Assembly: GCF_001422645.1 (NCBI RefSeq)
Contig: NZ_LMLR01000001.1
Span: 792,245 to 853,292 of the forward strand
Direction: 5' to 3'
DNA length: 61,048 nucleotides
Source: Arthrobacter sp. Leaf69
Lineage (GTDB): Bacteria > Actinomycetota > Actinomycetes > Actinomycetales > Micrococcaceae
How positions within the stretch are numbered: the first letter of the stretch is position 1; every line of letters starts with the position of its first letter. Positions 32,692 through 44,542 of the stretch are shown here, piece by piece. The position numbers were made by a program, and so were the translations under genes. The notes under the pieces are model-generated. The model was not told the DNA's origin and made no database searches. It worked only from the letters and a program-made list of their open reading frames with translations.

Positions 32692-33492
32692 TTGATCGCG
32701 CTTGCGCTCCCGGCCCAAGATTCAGGAACTTTTACGCCTCCTGGAATTGAAGAAATCCACCTGCCGGCAATCGTGCCGTGGGGGGCGGCCGACGGATTCT
32801 CCAAGCAGATGCTGCTGGTAATCCTTTCGGTCGTTATTATCGCCGCATTCTTTCTGATGGCTGCCCGCAAGGGCCAGCTTGTTCCCGGCAGACTGCAGTT
32901 TGCAGGTGAAGCCGCCTACGGCTTCGTCCGCAACGGCATCGGCAAGGACATCATCGGCGGCAAAGACTTCATGAAGTACGTCCCGCTGCTGTTCAGCCTG
33001 TTTTTCTTCATCCTGGTGAACAACATCTACGGCGCCATTCCGTTGATCCAGCTCCCCACCTTCTCGCATGTCGGCGGCGCCTACGTGATGGCCGGGATCG
33101 TGTATGTCACGTGGATCGCCATCGGCATCAAGAAGAACGGCCTGAAGTACTTCAAGCTGGCAACTGTGCCGTCCGGAGTCCCGGGCTACATTCTTCCGAT
33201 CGTGATTCCGATCGAGATTATCTCCAACTTCCTGGTCCGCCCGGTTACGCACAGCCTCCGTCTGTTCGCGACCATGCTGGCCGGCCACCTCATCGTCATG
33301 ATCGCCGGTTCCGGAATCGAGTACCTCGTCACGCAGGAAAACCTCCTGCTGAAGGGCGCGTCGGTTCTCGTTCTTGGCGGGGCGATCGCCATGTACATGC
33401 TGGAAGCGTTGATTATGGTCCTGCAGGCGTACGTGTTCACCCTGCTGACCGCGATCTACATCGAAGGCGCGCTGCACGCGGACAGCCACTAG
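32692..33492 (+). CDS. atpB: ATP synthase Fo subunit a
   Basis: A 266-residue membrane protein forming the proton half-channels. The essential arginine is in THSLRLFATMLAGHLIV; other landmarks are FFFILVNNIYGAIPL and EALIMVLQAYVFTLLTAIYIEGAL. The start is TTG at 32692, supported by GAGAGGAAAC just upstream; no ATG fits. Works with the c-ring encoded next. Confidence 0.95.
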   Translation: MIALALPAQDSGTFTPPGIEEIHLPAIVPWGAADGFSKQMLLVILSVVIIAAFFLMAARKGQLVPGRLQFAGEAAYGFVRNGIGKDIIGGKDFMKYVPLLFSLFFFILVNNIYGAIPLIQLPTFSHVGGAYVMAGIVYVTWIAIGIKKNGLKYFKLATVPSGVPGYILPIVIPIEIISNFLVRPVTHSLRLFATMLAGHLIVMIAGSGIEYLVTQENLLLKGASVLVLGGAIAMYMLEALIMVLQAYVFTLLTAIYIEGALHADSH

Positions 33493-33570
33493 GCACCCCA
33501 AAATCTTCCCCTCTGGGGATGAAGCACACCAAACAACCTGCCACATAGATGGCATCTTGAAAGGAATAAA

Positions 33571-33774
33571 ATGGAAGGCAATCTCAACCTCGTAGGTTAC
33601 GGTCTGTCCGCAATCGGCGGTGGTATCGGTGTTGGTCTCGTGTTCGCCGCTTACATCAACGGCGTCGCACGTCAGCCGGAGGCACAGCGTGTGCTCCAGC
33701 CGATCGCATTCCTCGGCCTCGCGCTGACTGAAGCCCTCGCCATCCTCGGCCTGGTCTTCGCCTTCGTTCTCTAG
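33571..33774 (+). CDS. atpE: ATP synthase Fo subunit c
   Basis: A 67-residue two-helix hairpin. Helix 1 has the Gly-rich [16 protein letters not shown], the polar loop is ARQPEA, and helix 2 holds the proton-carrying Glu in [11 protein letters not shown]. It is shorter than the 79-81 residues of E. coli and mycobacterial subunits, mainly at the N-terminus. AAAGGAATAAA precedes the ATG. Confidence 0.96.
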   Translation: MEGNLNLVGYGLSAIGGGIGVGLVFAAYINGVARQPEAQRVLQPIAFLGLALTEALAILGLVFAFVL

Positions 33775-33831
33775 TCTGATCTTTAGAACTAAGCGAACAT
33801 CCAGAACCGAGTAGATAAGGACGGGTGAATT

Positions 33832-34380
33832 ATGAATCAGCTGATCATCTCAGCCGCCACGGAGGGCGCCAACCCTCTGGTTCCCAATCCCTGGGAAATG
33901 CTTGTCGTCTTCGCCGGCTTTGCTGTTCTTATGTTCATCGTGGTCAAGTACGTTGTCCCGATGTTCGAAAAGACCTTCGCAGAGCGTGCTGAGGCCATTG
34001 AAGGCGGCATCGCCAAGGCTGAAAAGGCACAGGCAGAGGCTTCCGCTGCACTCGAAGAGTACAAGCAGCAGCTCACCGATGCCCGTGCCGAGGCAAACCG
34101 CATCCGCGAGGAAGCCCGTGCCGAAGGCGCTCAGATCCTTGCGGACCTGAAGGAGAAGGCAGCTGTAGAGTCTGCCCGCATCACGGCGCAGGCCCACGCG
34201 GCGATCCAGTCCGAGCGTCAGGCGGCCGTTGTGTCGCTCCGCACGGAGGTGGGCACCCTTGCCACCACGCTGGCTGGCCGCATCGTCGGCGAGTCGCTCG
34301 AGGACGACGCGCGTTCGGCCCGTGTGGTTGACCGCTTCCTGGCAGATCTGGAGAACCAGAACGCAGGTGCAGCTAAGTAA
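33832..34380 (+). CDS. atpF: ATP synthase Fo subunit b
   Basis: A 182-residue peripheral-stalk subunit: one membrane helix (MLVVFAGFAVLMFIVVKYVV) followed by a long charged coiled coil (EAIEGGIAKAEKAQAEASAALEEY region). It is separate from the delta subunit, unlike mycobacteria where a second b is fused to delta. Its TAA shares one base with the atpH ATG. Confidence 0.96.
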   Translation: MNQLIISAATEGANPLVPNPWEMLVVFAGFAVLMFIVVKYVVPMFEKTFAERAEAIEGGIAKAEKAQAEASAALEEYKQQLTDARAEANRIREEARAEGAQILADLKEKAAVESARITAQAHAAIQSERQAAVVSLRTEVGTLATTLAGRIVGESLEDDARSARVVDRFLADLENQNAGAAK

Positions 34381-35204
34381 TGGCAGGTGTATCGAGCGAA
34401 TCGCTGACCGCGGCGCTGGTGGCGCTGGAAGCCAAGCTTCCTTTTGCCTCGCTGCAGTTGGCTAAGGAACTCTTCGGAATCCTGGGAACGGTGGACAGCT
34501 CGGCTGGCTTGCGCCGCGCCCTGACTGACCCGTCCCGCAGCGGCGACGAAAAGTCAGCGCTTATCAAGCAGCTCTTCAGCGGGAAAGTCTCCGCGGATGC
34601 TGTGGAAATCGCGAGCGGACTGGCCGGCTCGCGCTGGGCTTCCGCCCGGGATATCGGCGATGCACTCGAGACTCTTGCCGCTTCGGTGGTCATCGCCGTT
34701 GCTGAGAACAAGTCTGCCGTCTCTGCCTCGGGAATCAGCGGCCTGGAAGCGTTGGAGAACGATCTGTTCTCCTTCAACCAGGCTGTGGAGTCCAACCACG
34801 AGGTCCAGCGTGCTGTGTCCGAACCCCAGGCGAGCCCGGCTGCCAAGGTTGCCCTCGCTGAAAAGCTCGTACCCAGTGCCAGCGAGGAAGCGAAAGTCCT
34901 GATTGGACAGGCAGTGTCGCAGCCGCGTGGCCTCAAGGCGACCAAGCTCGTCCGTCGCTTCGCCGAGCTTGCAGCCAAGCGCCAGCAGCGCTGGATTGCA
35001 ACGGTCAGTGTCACCCGTCCGCTGACGGAAACGCAGACCAGCCGCCTGCAGGCGGGGCTGAATGCCCTTTACGGGCGGGAGCTCAAGATCAACATGAATG
35101 TTGACCCGGCGCTCATCGGTGGCATCCGGATCCAGGTGGGTGACGAAGTGGTTGACGCTTCGGTTCTTGCCCGCCTGGGCCAGCTTCACCGTCAGCTTGC
35201 CTAG
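34380..35204 (+). CDS. atpH: ATP synthase F1 subunit delta
   Basis: A 274-residue delta subunit linking the stalk to the F1 head. The C-terminal half has the family pattern SVTRPLTETQTSRLQAGL and GGIRIQVGDEVVDASVLARL. It is about 100 residues longer than E. coli delta (177), with an added N-terminal helical half, as in other actinobacteria. One-base overlap with atpF. Confidence 0.95.
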   Translation: MAGVSSESLTAALVALEAKLPFASLQLAKELFGILGTVDSSAGLRRALTDPSRSGDEKSALIKQLFSGKVSADAVEIASGLAGSRWASARDIGDALETLAASVVIAVAENKSAVSASGISGLEALENDLFSFNQAVESNHEVQRAVSEPQASPAAKVALAEKLVPSASEEAKVLIGQAVSQPRGLKATKLVRRFAELAAKRQQRWIATVSVTRPLTETQTSRLQAGLNALYGRELKINMNVDPALIGGIRIQVGDEVVDASVLARLGQLHRQLA

Positions 35205-35290
35205 CAAGCCGGACAAGCACAACTTAACTGATAAAACCCCGGTCATCGTGAGCAACGATGATCACGAAAACAGGAGAGCAGGGACTGCAG

Positions 35291-36928
<1,638 letters not shown>

Positions 36929-36939
36929 TTTCGCTGGCA

Positions 36940-36975
36940 GGGACTGCCGGAACCCCACCGGGTTCCGGCAGTCCC
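36940..36975 (+). other. Perfect 16-bp-stem hairpin between atpA and atpG
   Basis: Arms 36940-36955 and 36960-36975 pair perfectly around a CACC loop. No T tract follows, so it is not a typical terminator. It lies in the 76-nt gap 30 nt before the atpG start and could act as an mRNA stability or processing element. Confidence 0.8.
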
Positions 36976-37004
36976 GGCCACCGGGATCTTAGGAAAGGAT
37001 AAGT

Positions 37005-37898
37005 ATGGGAGCCCAGATCCGGGTCTACCGCCAGAAGATCAGCTCGACGACGTCGATGCGCAAGATCTTCAAGGCGATGGAACTGATCGCTACCTCGCGC
37101 ATCGGGAAGGCCCGAGCACGCGTAGCAGCTTCACTGCCTTACGCAAACGCCATCACGCGTGCCGTTTCTGCTGTCGCAAGCCAGAGCGAAATCGACCACC
37201 CGCTGACCACCGAGCCGGAGCAGATCCGCCGGGCCGCCGTCCTGGTAATCACCTCGGACCGTGGCCTTGCAGGTTCGTACTCCGCGAGTGTGCTCAAGCA
37301 GGCGGAAGGCCTCAACGAGCTGCTCGTCGAGGAGGGCAAGGAAGTCAAGTTCTACCTGGTCGGCCGCAAGGCGCAGGCCTACTTCGACTTCCGGAACCGT
37401 CCCTACGGGCGCGTCTGGACCGGCGGCACGGACGCACCGGAGTTTGCCACCGCGCAGGAAATCGGCGAGGCATTGCTGGCCGACTTTGCGACGGATTACG
37501 CAGAGGGCGGCGTCGACGAGATCCATGTCGTCTACACCCGCTTCAAGTCCATGGTCACGCAGGAGCCGACGGTAGTCCGTCTTCTCCCGCTTGAGGTTGT
37601 CGAAGAGCAGGCTGCGTCCGAGTCGGACCTCCTGCCGCTCTACGAGTTCGAGCCGGAAACGGAGCAGGTTCTCGATGCTCTGCTGCCGCGCTACATCGAA
37701 TCACGTATCTTCGCCGCGATGCTGCAGGCAGCAGCTTCGGAACTCGCTGCCCGCCAGCGGGCAATGAAGTCCGCCGGCGACAACGCCACGGAGCTCATCA
37801 AGAAGTTCACGCGTCTGCGCAACACGGCCCGCCAGGCTGAAATTACGCAGGAGCTTTCCGAAATCGTGGCCGGTGCCGACGCCTTGAACGCGTCCTAG
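37005..37898 (+). CDS. atpG: ATP synthase F1 subunit gamma
   Basis: A 297-residue central rotor shaft. N-terminal helix [25 protein letters not shown], the conserved [14 protein letters not shown], and the C-terminal helix [46 protein letters not shown] gives a ribosome site. Sits after the hairpin that separates it from atpA. Confidence 0.96.
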   Translation: MGAQIRVYRQKISSTTSMRKIFKAMELIATSRIGKARARVAASLPYANAITRAVSAVASQSEIDHPLTTEPEQIRRAAVLVITSDRGLAGSYSASVLKQAEGLNELLVEEGKEVKFYLVGRKAQAYFDFRNRPYGRVWTGGTDAPEFATAQEIGEALLADFATDYAEGGVDEIHVVYTRFKSMVTQEPTVVRLLPLEVVEEQAASESDLLPLYEFEPETEQVLDALLPRYIESRIFAAMLQAAASELAARQRAMKSAGDNATELIKKFTRLRNTARQAEITQELSEIVAGADALNAS

Positions 37899-37945
37899 CC
37901 TCCCCGAGCGCGGAACCAGCTGTACCTGCACCAAAGTAAACTTAA

Positions 37946-39433
<1,488 letters not shown>

Positions 39434-39434
39434 T

Positions 39435-39719
39435 ATGGCTGAGCTTGAGGTTGAGATTGTCGCAGCGGACCACTTCGTGTGGTCCGGAGCGGCCCAGATG
39501 GTCAAGGCCCGCACCAGCAATGGTGAAATCGGAATCCTGCCCGGCCACTCGCCCCTGCTGGCGATTCTGGCCGAAGGTGAACTGGCAATTCAGCCGGTGT
39601 CCGGTGACCGCATTGCTGTAGTTGTCGACGGCGGCTTCTTCTCCGTCGACAACAACCGGGTCGTCATTGTTGCTGACAACGCCCAAATGGGCGACGCGGC
39701 TACTGCGGGGATCCGCTAG
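39435..39719 (+). CDS. atpC: ATP synthase F1 subunit epsilon, short form
   Basis: A 94-residue protein that keeps only the N-terminal beta-sandwich (VEIVAADHFVWSGAA, GEIGILPGHSPLLAIL, VVDGGFFSVDNNRVVIVAD). The C-terminal helical hairpin that inhibits ATP hydrolysis in E. coli (about 45 further residues) is absent: translation ends about ten residues after the sandwich and the next gene starts 10 nt on. The stop is a clean TAG with no sign of a frameshift. Starts 1 nt after the atpD stop. Confidence 0.94.
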   Translation: MAELEVEIVAADHFVWSGAAQMVKARTSNGEIGILPGHSPLLAILAEGELAIQPVSGDRIAVVVDGGFFSVDNNRVVIVADNAQMGDAATAGIR

Positions 39720-39729
39720 CACGACCTTG

Positions 39730-40161
39730 ATGAACGATACTGTTATTCCGTTCATCGTCCTGGCAACGATCTTTGCGTTGCTGGTACTTGCACTGTGCCT
39801 TTCCGGGGTGCGCCGCTTCAATCTGCGGCGCGCCCTGGGCACGGTGGACGCCTCCATTTGCACGGCTGGAAACAGCTGGCAGATGGGGGTTTGTCGTTAT
39901 CAGGACAACGACCTTGAGTGGTTCCGCCTTGCTTCGCTGAGCATGCGGCCCAAGCACTCATTCCGGCGGAGCTCCCTGGAACTGGTCGGCCGGCGCAAGC
40001 CCACCGAATCCGAGCTCGTCAAGGTCCAGCCCGACGCCGTGATTGTAGAACTCCGGTACGAAGGGCAAGACGTCCTGCTCGCGATGCGGTTCGACGCCTA
40101 CACCGGGCTGTCCTCCTGGCTTGAGGCCGGGCCGGTCATCGGCGTCGGCACCTGGCGCTAA
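39730..40161 (+). CDS. DUF2550 family membrane-anchored protein
   Basis: A 143-residue protein: one N-terminal helix (VIPFIVLATIFALLVLALCLSGV), a basic turn (RRFNLRRALG), then a soluble part with WQMGVCRYQDNDLEWFRL, FRRSSLELVGRR and DAYTGLSSWLEAGPVIG. DUF2550 genes follow atpC in many actinobacteria (Rv1312 in M. tuberculosis). Function unknown. It lies 10 nt after atpC and may share its transcript. Confidence 0.85.
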   Translation: MNDTVIPFIVLATIFALLVLALCLSGVRRFNLRRALGTVDASICTAGNSWQMGVCRYQDNDLEWFRLASLSMRPKHSFRRSSLELVGRRKPTESELVKVQPDAVIVELRYEGQDVLLAMRFDAYTGLSSWLEAGPVIGVGTWR

Positions 40162-40166
40162 CCCGG

Positions 40167-41549
40167 GTGCATTACATCGAAGACCTCCGGCTCGTGGACG
40201 GGCCGGTGGTGTGGATCGCCTGGGCTGTGGGTGCTGCGGGCGCGGCTTACCTCGTCCGGCATGCGGGACGGCGCCGCAGCCGGGACGCGGCCGGCCCCCG
40301 CTGGCCGGAACTCCTCCTTCCCGTCGCCGTTGCCATCCTGTCCGCCGCCGCGTTGCTCGCCGGTGCGCACTGGCTGATGATCTACGTTTTTTCCGTCGTC
40401 CCCGGGGAACTGCCGGGTGAGGTCCTGGCTTGGTCCCTTCCCGCGGTCACGGCGCTGCTGCTCTGGCTCACGCGGCTGTGGGGAACCTGGCGGCCCGGAT
40501 ACATCCGGTCCCCTGGGCGCGGAGACCGGCCCCGCCCGGCGCGGATTGCCGCGCTGTCAACGGGCGCCCTGCTGGGCGTGATCATCCTCTCCGCCGTCCA
40601 GACGAACATCTACTTTGGCCTCAACCACACCGTCAGCGACCTGCTGGGCACTGCCGTGGCGCGGGTCCAGCCACTGGAAGACGGGCTGAAACGCACGCCG
40701 GGAGCCCCTGCCGGCAGCAGCCTGGCCGGGTGGAGCCCGCCGGCCGGGCTGCCCGACGGCGGCGTGCTGCGGCGCGCTGCAATCCCCGGCACAACTTCCG
40801 GCTTCGAGAGCCGCGAGGCCTACATCTACCTCCCGCCGGCCTACCGGGCCAGCCCGCGGCCTGCCCTTCCCGTACTGGTCCTCTTCGCCGGCCAGCCGGG
40901 CGCGCCGGCGGACTGGCTCACAGGCGGCGCACTGCGTGGCCGCATGGACCGGTACGCGGCGGAGCACCACGGTGTGGCCCCGGTGGTGGTGGTGGTGGAC
41001 CCCAACGGTTACTCCTCGGGCAACACCCTCTGCATGGACAGCAGGATCGCCCGGGCCGACACCTTCCTCTCCGTGGACGTGCCTGGCTGGATCAAACAGA
41101 CCCTGGACGTGGATCAGGACCCCTCGCGGTGGGCGGCCGGCGGCTTCTCCTTCGGCGCAACCTGCGCGATGCAGATGGTGACCCGGCACCCCGACATCTA
41201 CAGTTCCGCGCTGGCGTTCTCCAGCGAGAAGGAACCCGCCCTCGCCAAGGAGCGCGAAAAAACCATCGCCGCCTCCTTCGACGGAGACACCGAAACCTTC
41301 GACCGCCAGACACCGCTGCGGCTCATGCAGGACCGCCGTTTCGACGGGCATGCCATCTACTTCGGCGCCGGTGAACGGGACCCTGAATTCATCGGCTACA
41401 TGGAGATCCTGTCCCACGCCGCGCGCGCCGCCGGGTTCACGGTGGAGTCTCGCCCCGTTGCCGGTGCCGGGCACTCCTGGGACACGGCGTCCCAGGGGCT
41501 GACCTCCGGGCTCGACTTCCTTGCGTCCCGCTGGGGAATCCGGCAGTGA
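40167..41549 (+). CDS. Membrane-anchored esterase (alpha/beta hydrolase)
   Basis: A 460-residue protein from a GTG start. Residues 1 to about 165 have about four membrane helices; the rest is an esterase-D/antigen-85-like alpha/beta hydrolase, probably extracytoplasmic. The nucleophile elbow is GFSFGAT and the C-terminal catalytic histidine is likely in GAGHSWDTAS. The stop overlaps the GTG of the next gene (GTGA), so it is coupled to the lysyl-phosphatidylglycerol-synthase-like protein. In Corynebacterium and Pseudomonas, aminoacyl-lipid synthases are paired with hydrolases that remove the amino acid, and this could be such a pair; the substrate is unproven. Confidence 0.82.
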   Translation: MHYIEDLRLVDGPVVWIAWAVGAAGAAYLVRHAGRRRSRDAAGPRWPELLLPVAVAILSAAALLAGAHWLMIYVFSVVPGELPGEVLAWSLPAVTALLLWLTRLWGTWRPGYIRSPGRGDRPRPARIAALSTGALLGVIILSAVQTNIYFGLNHTVSDLLGTAVARVQPLEDGLKRTPGAPAGSSLAGWSPPAGLPDGGVLRRAAIPGTTSGFESREAYIYLPPAYRASPRPALPVLVLFAGQPGAPADWLTGGALRGRMDRYAAEHHGVAPVVVVVDPNGYSSGNTLCMDSRIARADTFLSVDVPGWIKQTLDVDQDPSRWAAGGFSFGATCAMQMVTRHPDIYSSALAFSSEKEPALAKEREKTIAASFDGDTETFDRQTPLRLMQDRRFDGHAIYFGAGERDPEFIGYMEILSHAARAAGFTVESRPVAGAGHSWDTASQGLTSGLDFLASRWGIRQ

Positions 41550-44101
41550 GTCCGGGGGCAACGCCACAGCCGCGGGGGACCGGGGCCACTTCCCTCCAGG
41601 GCCTGGGACGCGAGGGCCTGCGCCAATCACTGGGGCATCTGCGCGCCGTACCGTTCACCCTGACAGTCCTGGCGGTCTTCCTGGTCACTGGTGCGGCCAC
41701 CGGAAGCTTTCTCTCCGGGCCGCCGGAATCGCTGTTGGACGTGGCCTCCGTCAGCGCCCCCGCGCTGAAAGCCGGACAGTGGTGGTCGCTGTTCACCTCC
41801 CTGTTCTTTGCCACCAACCTGCTGGCCTACGCCGCGGCCGCGCTGATGATCCTGCTTCTGCTGGGCCTGGCCGAGCGGAAGTTGGGGACCCGGCGCACCG
41901 CCATGTTCTACTTCGCCGCCCAGTTCGCCGCGGTGACGCTGTTCCTGCTGCTGACGCAGCTTGCCCGCTACGCCGACGACGGATGGCTCAGCCGGATGGT
42001 TGACGCGCGGCTGATGGGCCCGTACGCGGCGGTCCTCGGCGTCTCGCTGGCGTCCAGCGGTCTGCTGCCCACGCTGTGGCAACGCCGACTGCGCACCGCG
42101 GTTGTCTCCATCTCCCTCATGCTCGTGCTGTATGTCGGGCACGCGGAGACCGTCGTCGGGTTCGCCGGTGCACTGGCGGGGCTGGCGGCCGGCTGGTGGA
42201 TCCAAGGCGACCGGGGCACGCTGCACCGCCACCGCTCCACGGGACGCGAAACCCGCAATCTCCTGGCCCTGACCGTCGCGATTTTCGCCGTCGGTCCCAT
42301 CCTGACGGCCATGGTCCGGACCCCCACCGGGCCACTGGCGCTGCTGCGGGACGTCGTCCTGAATCCGCTCCCCACGCTGACCCAGATGGAACGATATTGC
42401 GGGGGCAGCGTCGACGTCACGTGCCTGGAGGCCGGACGCGCCGGTTTCGCGGGGCCGCTGGGCCTCGCACTGGCCGTGGTACCGGTGGTGCTGCTGCTCA
42501 TCTGCGCCGACGGCATGCGGCACGGGCGCCGGCTCGCGCTGCGGATCGCGATCACCCTCCAGCTCGCCGTCACGGTCATGGCCGCCGTCTACCTGTCGCT
42601 GTTCGCCAGGATCCACCAATACCCCGACCGCCCGCGCACCGGCCTGCTGGGATCCGGGGTGGTCCACGTCCTGCCGCTCGTAGTGGTTCCGCTCGTGCTT
42701 GTGGTGCTGCTCGCCGCCAACCGCCGCCAGTTCCGCGTCGAAACGAGCCCCCGGGCCCGCCGTGCCCTCGCCGCCGTCGTCGGCGGCACCTGGCTGGTGC
42801 TGGCCTCCTGCTACACAGGGGTCTGGCTGGCCGCCGGCGGCATGGACCGGGACGGCGGCCTCCTGGGCCTGGCCGCAGAGCTCTCCCGGCAGTACCTGCC
42901 GCTTCCCATCCCCGGAATCTACAGCCGCATCTTTCAGGGCCGTAACGCCGCCGAGGCCTTCCTCTTCGCCACGACCGGCATCATCTTCTGGGCGGTGGCC
43001 CTGGCCGCCGTCTGGGTGGTTCTGCAGCGCAGGCTGCATCGTACCGACGCCGCAGCCGATGACCGCGACGCGGCCCGCAGCCTGATCCGCCAGGGCGGCG
43101 ACTCGCTGTCCTGGATGGCGCTGTGGGAGCCCAACAGGTACTGGTTCGCCCCGGATGGCCGCGGGGGAGTGGCCTACCAGCAGCACGGCAACGTCGCGCT
43201 GACTCTGGCCGGACCGTTCGGCCCGGCGGCGTTCCGCGAGGAGACCGCAACGGGCTTCATCCGGTATTGCGCCGAACACGCACTCATTCCCTGCTTCTAC
43301 TCCTGCACGGACGAGCTGTGGCCGATGCTGAAGGGCCGCGGTTTCCGGCGGGTGGCGGTGGCCCAGGAAACCAGGCTCGCGGTGCGCATGCTCGAGTTCA
43401 AGGGCAAGGACTGGCAAAACGTCCGTACCGCCCTCAACCGGGCGGACAAAACCGGCGTGCAAGCGGTGTGGGGCCGCTACGCGGACTTTGCGCCTGCGCT
43501 CCGCGCCCAGCTGGTCGAGGTCTCGGAGGAGTGGGCCGCACAGAAATCCGTCCCGGAGATGGGGTTCACCCTCGGCGGGATCGACGAGCTGGAGGACGGA
43601 GAGGTGCTCTGCTGCCTGGCGGTCGACGCCGGGGGCCAGGTCCAGGGCGTCACGAGTTGGCTGCCGGTGTACGCGGACGGGCGCCTCGTGAGCTGGACGC
43701 TGGACTTCATGCGGCGCCGCGGCGACGCCTTCCCCGGGGTTATGGAATTCCTGATCGCGTCCGCGGTGCTGGAGCTGCGGAGCACGGTGGACGTGATTTC
43801 GCTGTCCGGATCGCCGCTGGCGAAGGACACCGCGACGGTGGCTGACGTTGCCGGCCAGGAGGCCGGATCCGGCGGGCTGGCGGGAATTCTCGACGTCGTG
43901 GGGAAAGCGCTCGAGCCCATCTACGGGTTCCGTTCGTTGGCAACATTCAAGTCCCGTTTCAAACCCGAGTACCGGACGTTGTACCTCTATTATCAGGACC
44001 CCCTGCACCTGCCCGCCATGGGCAGGGCGCTGAGCCGCGCCTATCTTCCGGGCCTGTCCGTGCGGCAAAGCGCCCGGTTGCTGAGGACCCTCGTGCGCTA
44101 A
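41546..44101 (+). CDS. Rhomboid-like membrane domain fused to an MprF-type aminoacyl-lipid synthase
   Basis: An 851-residue protein. Residues about 35-220 resemble a rhomboid fold (AGQWWSLFTSLFFATNLLAYAA, then GLAERKLGTRR, later YVGHAETVVGFAGALAGLAAGW) but lack a clear GxSG protease motif. More helices follow to about residue 495. The C-terminal 300 residues form the DUF2156/LPG-synthase domain: SLSWMALWEPNRYWF, LKGRGFRRVAVAQETRL, KDWQNVRTALNRADKTG, LDFMRRR, and FKSRFKPEYRTLYLYY at the end. That domain transfers an amino acid from aminoacyl-tRNA to a membrane lipid. Here the usual flippase-type membrane part seems replaced by a rhomboid-like one. Coupled to the esterase upstream. Confidence 0.82.
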   Translation: MSPGATPQPRGTGATSLQGLGREGLRQSLGHLRAVPFTLTVLAVFLVTGAATGSFLSGPPESLLDVASVSAPALKAGQWWSLFTSLFFATNLLAYAAAALMILLLLGLAERKLGTRRTAMFYFAAQFAAVTLFLLLTQLARYADDGWLSRMVDARLMGPYAAVLGVSLASSGLLPTLWQRRLRTAVVSISLMLVLYVGHAETVVGFAGALAGLAAGWWIQGDRGTLHRHRSTGRETRNLLALTVAIFAVGPILTAMVRTPTGPLALLRDVVLNPLPTLTQMERYCGGSVDVTCLEAGRAGFAGPLGLALAVVPVVLLLICADGMRHGRRLALRIAITLQLAVTVMAAVYLSLFARIHQYPDRPRTGLLGSGVVHVLPLVVVPLVLVVLLAANRRQFRVETSPRARRALAAVVGGTWLVLASCYTGVWLAAGGMDRDGGLLGLAAELSRQYLPLPIPGIYSRIFQGRNAAEAFLFATTGIIFWAVALAAVWVVLQRRLHRTDAAADDRDAARSLIRQGGDSLSWMALWEPNRYWFAPDGRGGVAYQQHGNVALTLAGPFGPAAFREETATGFIRYCAEHALIPCFYSCTDELWPMLKGRGFRRVAVAQETRLAVRMLEFKGKDWQNVRTALNRADKTGVQAVWGRYADFAPALRAQLVEVSEEWAAQKSVPEMGFTLGGIDELEDGEVLCCLAVDAGGQVQGVTSWLPVYADGRLVSWTLDFMRRRGDAFPGVMEFLIASAVLELRSTVDVISLSGSPLAKDTATVADVAGQEAGSGGLAGILDVVGKALEPIYGFRSLATFKSRFKPEYRTLYLYYQDPLHLPAMGRALSRAYLPGLSVRQSARLLRTLVR

Positions 44102-44267
44102 TGCCGTTACGCGCCGCAGTGCAGAAAGGCACGTGCCACGGCCGAGTTCAACAATGTGGGTGCAACAAACGTCCCGCAGCAATGCGGACCCGTCAATTGG
44201 GCGGGCGCCCAAACGTTCCCTAAAACAATGCACCGTGCGCGGAACAGTCCGCCAACAAAGCAAAAAA

Positions 44268-44299
44268 AATGATCCCCGGCACTAGGGCCGGGGATCATT
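44268..44299 (-). terminator. Terminator of the cold-shock gene
   Basis: A 13-bp perfect stem (44268-44280 with 44287-44299), 6-nt loop; on the minus strand it is followed by a run of eight T. It lies 39 nt past the csp stop. The rest of the gap 44102-44338 shows no gene. Confidence 0.9.
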
Positions 44300-44338
44300 C
44301 TTTGCGGAGACTGCCATAGGCAGTTCCGCGACGCGGTA

Positions 44339-44542
44339 CTAGACCAGCGTCACGCCGGTTGCCTGGGGGCCCTTGGCGCCCTGGCCGATTTCGAACTGAA
44401 CGCGGGCGTTCTCGTCGAGGGTCTTGAAGCCGCCGGTCTGGATCTCGGAGTAGTGAACGAAGACATCGCCATCGGAGTCGTCCGGGGTGATGAAGCCGAA
44501 GCCCTTTTCAGCGTTGAACCATTTGACAGTTCCCTGTGCCAT
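44339..44542 (-). CDS. Cold-shock protein (CspA family)
   Basis: A 67-residue single-domain OB-fold RNA chaperone: [15 protein letters not shown] carries RNP1, and DVFVHYSEI carries RNP2. It ends in [10 protein letters not shown], the usual Csp end. The ATG has a strong AGGAG site 8 nt upstream; a longer frame upstream is ignored. A long leader with a stable hairpin and a good terminator flank it. Confidence 0.97.
   Translation of the reverse strand: MAQGTVKWFNAEKGFGFITPDDSDGDVFVHYSEIQTGGFKTLDENARVQFEIGQGAKGPQATGVTLV

Noticed and set aside
41650..42210. Active rhomboid protease
   Set aside because: The fold-like pattern is present, but there is no clear GxSG catalytic serine and it is fused to an MprF-type domain.
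41627..44263. 878-codon open frame antisense to the aminoacyl-lipid synthase
   Set aside because: It is a long frame caused by high GC in the third position of the real gene; the product is Gly/Arg/Gln-rich without domains.
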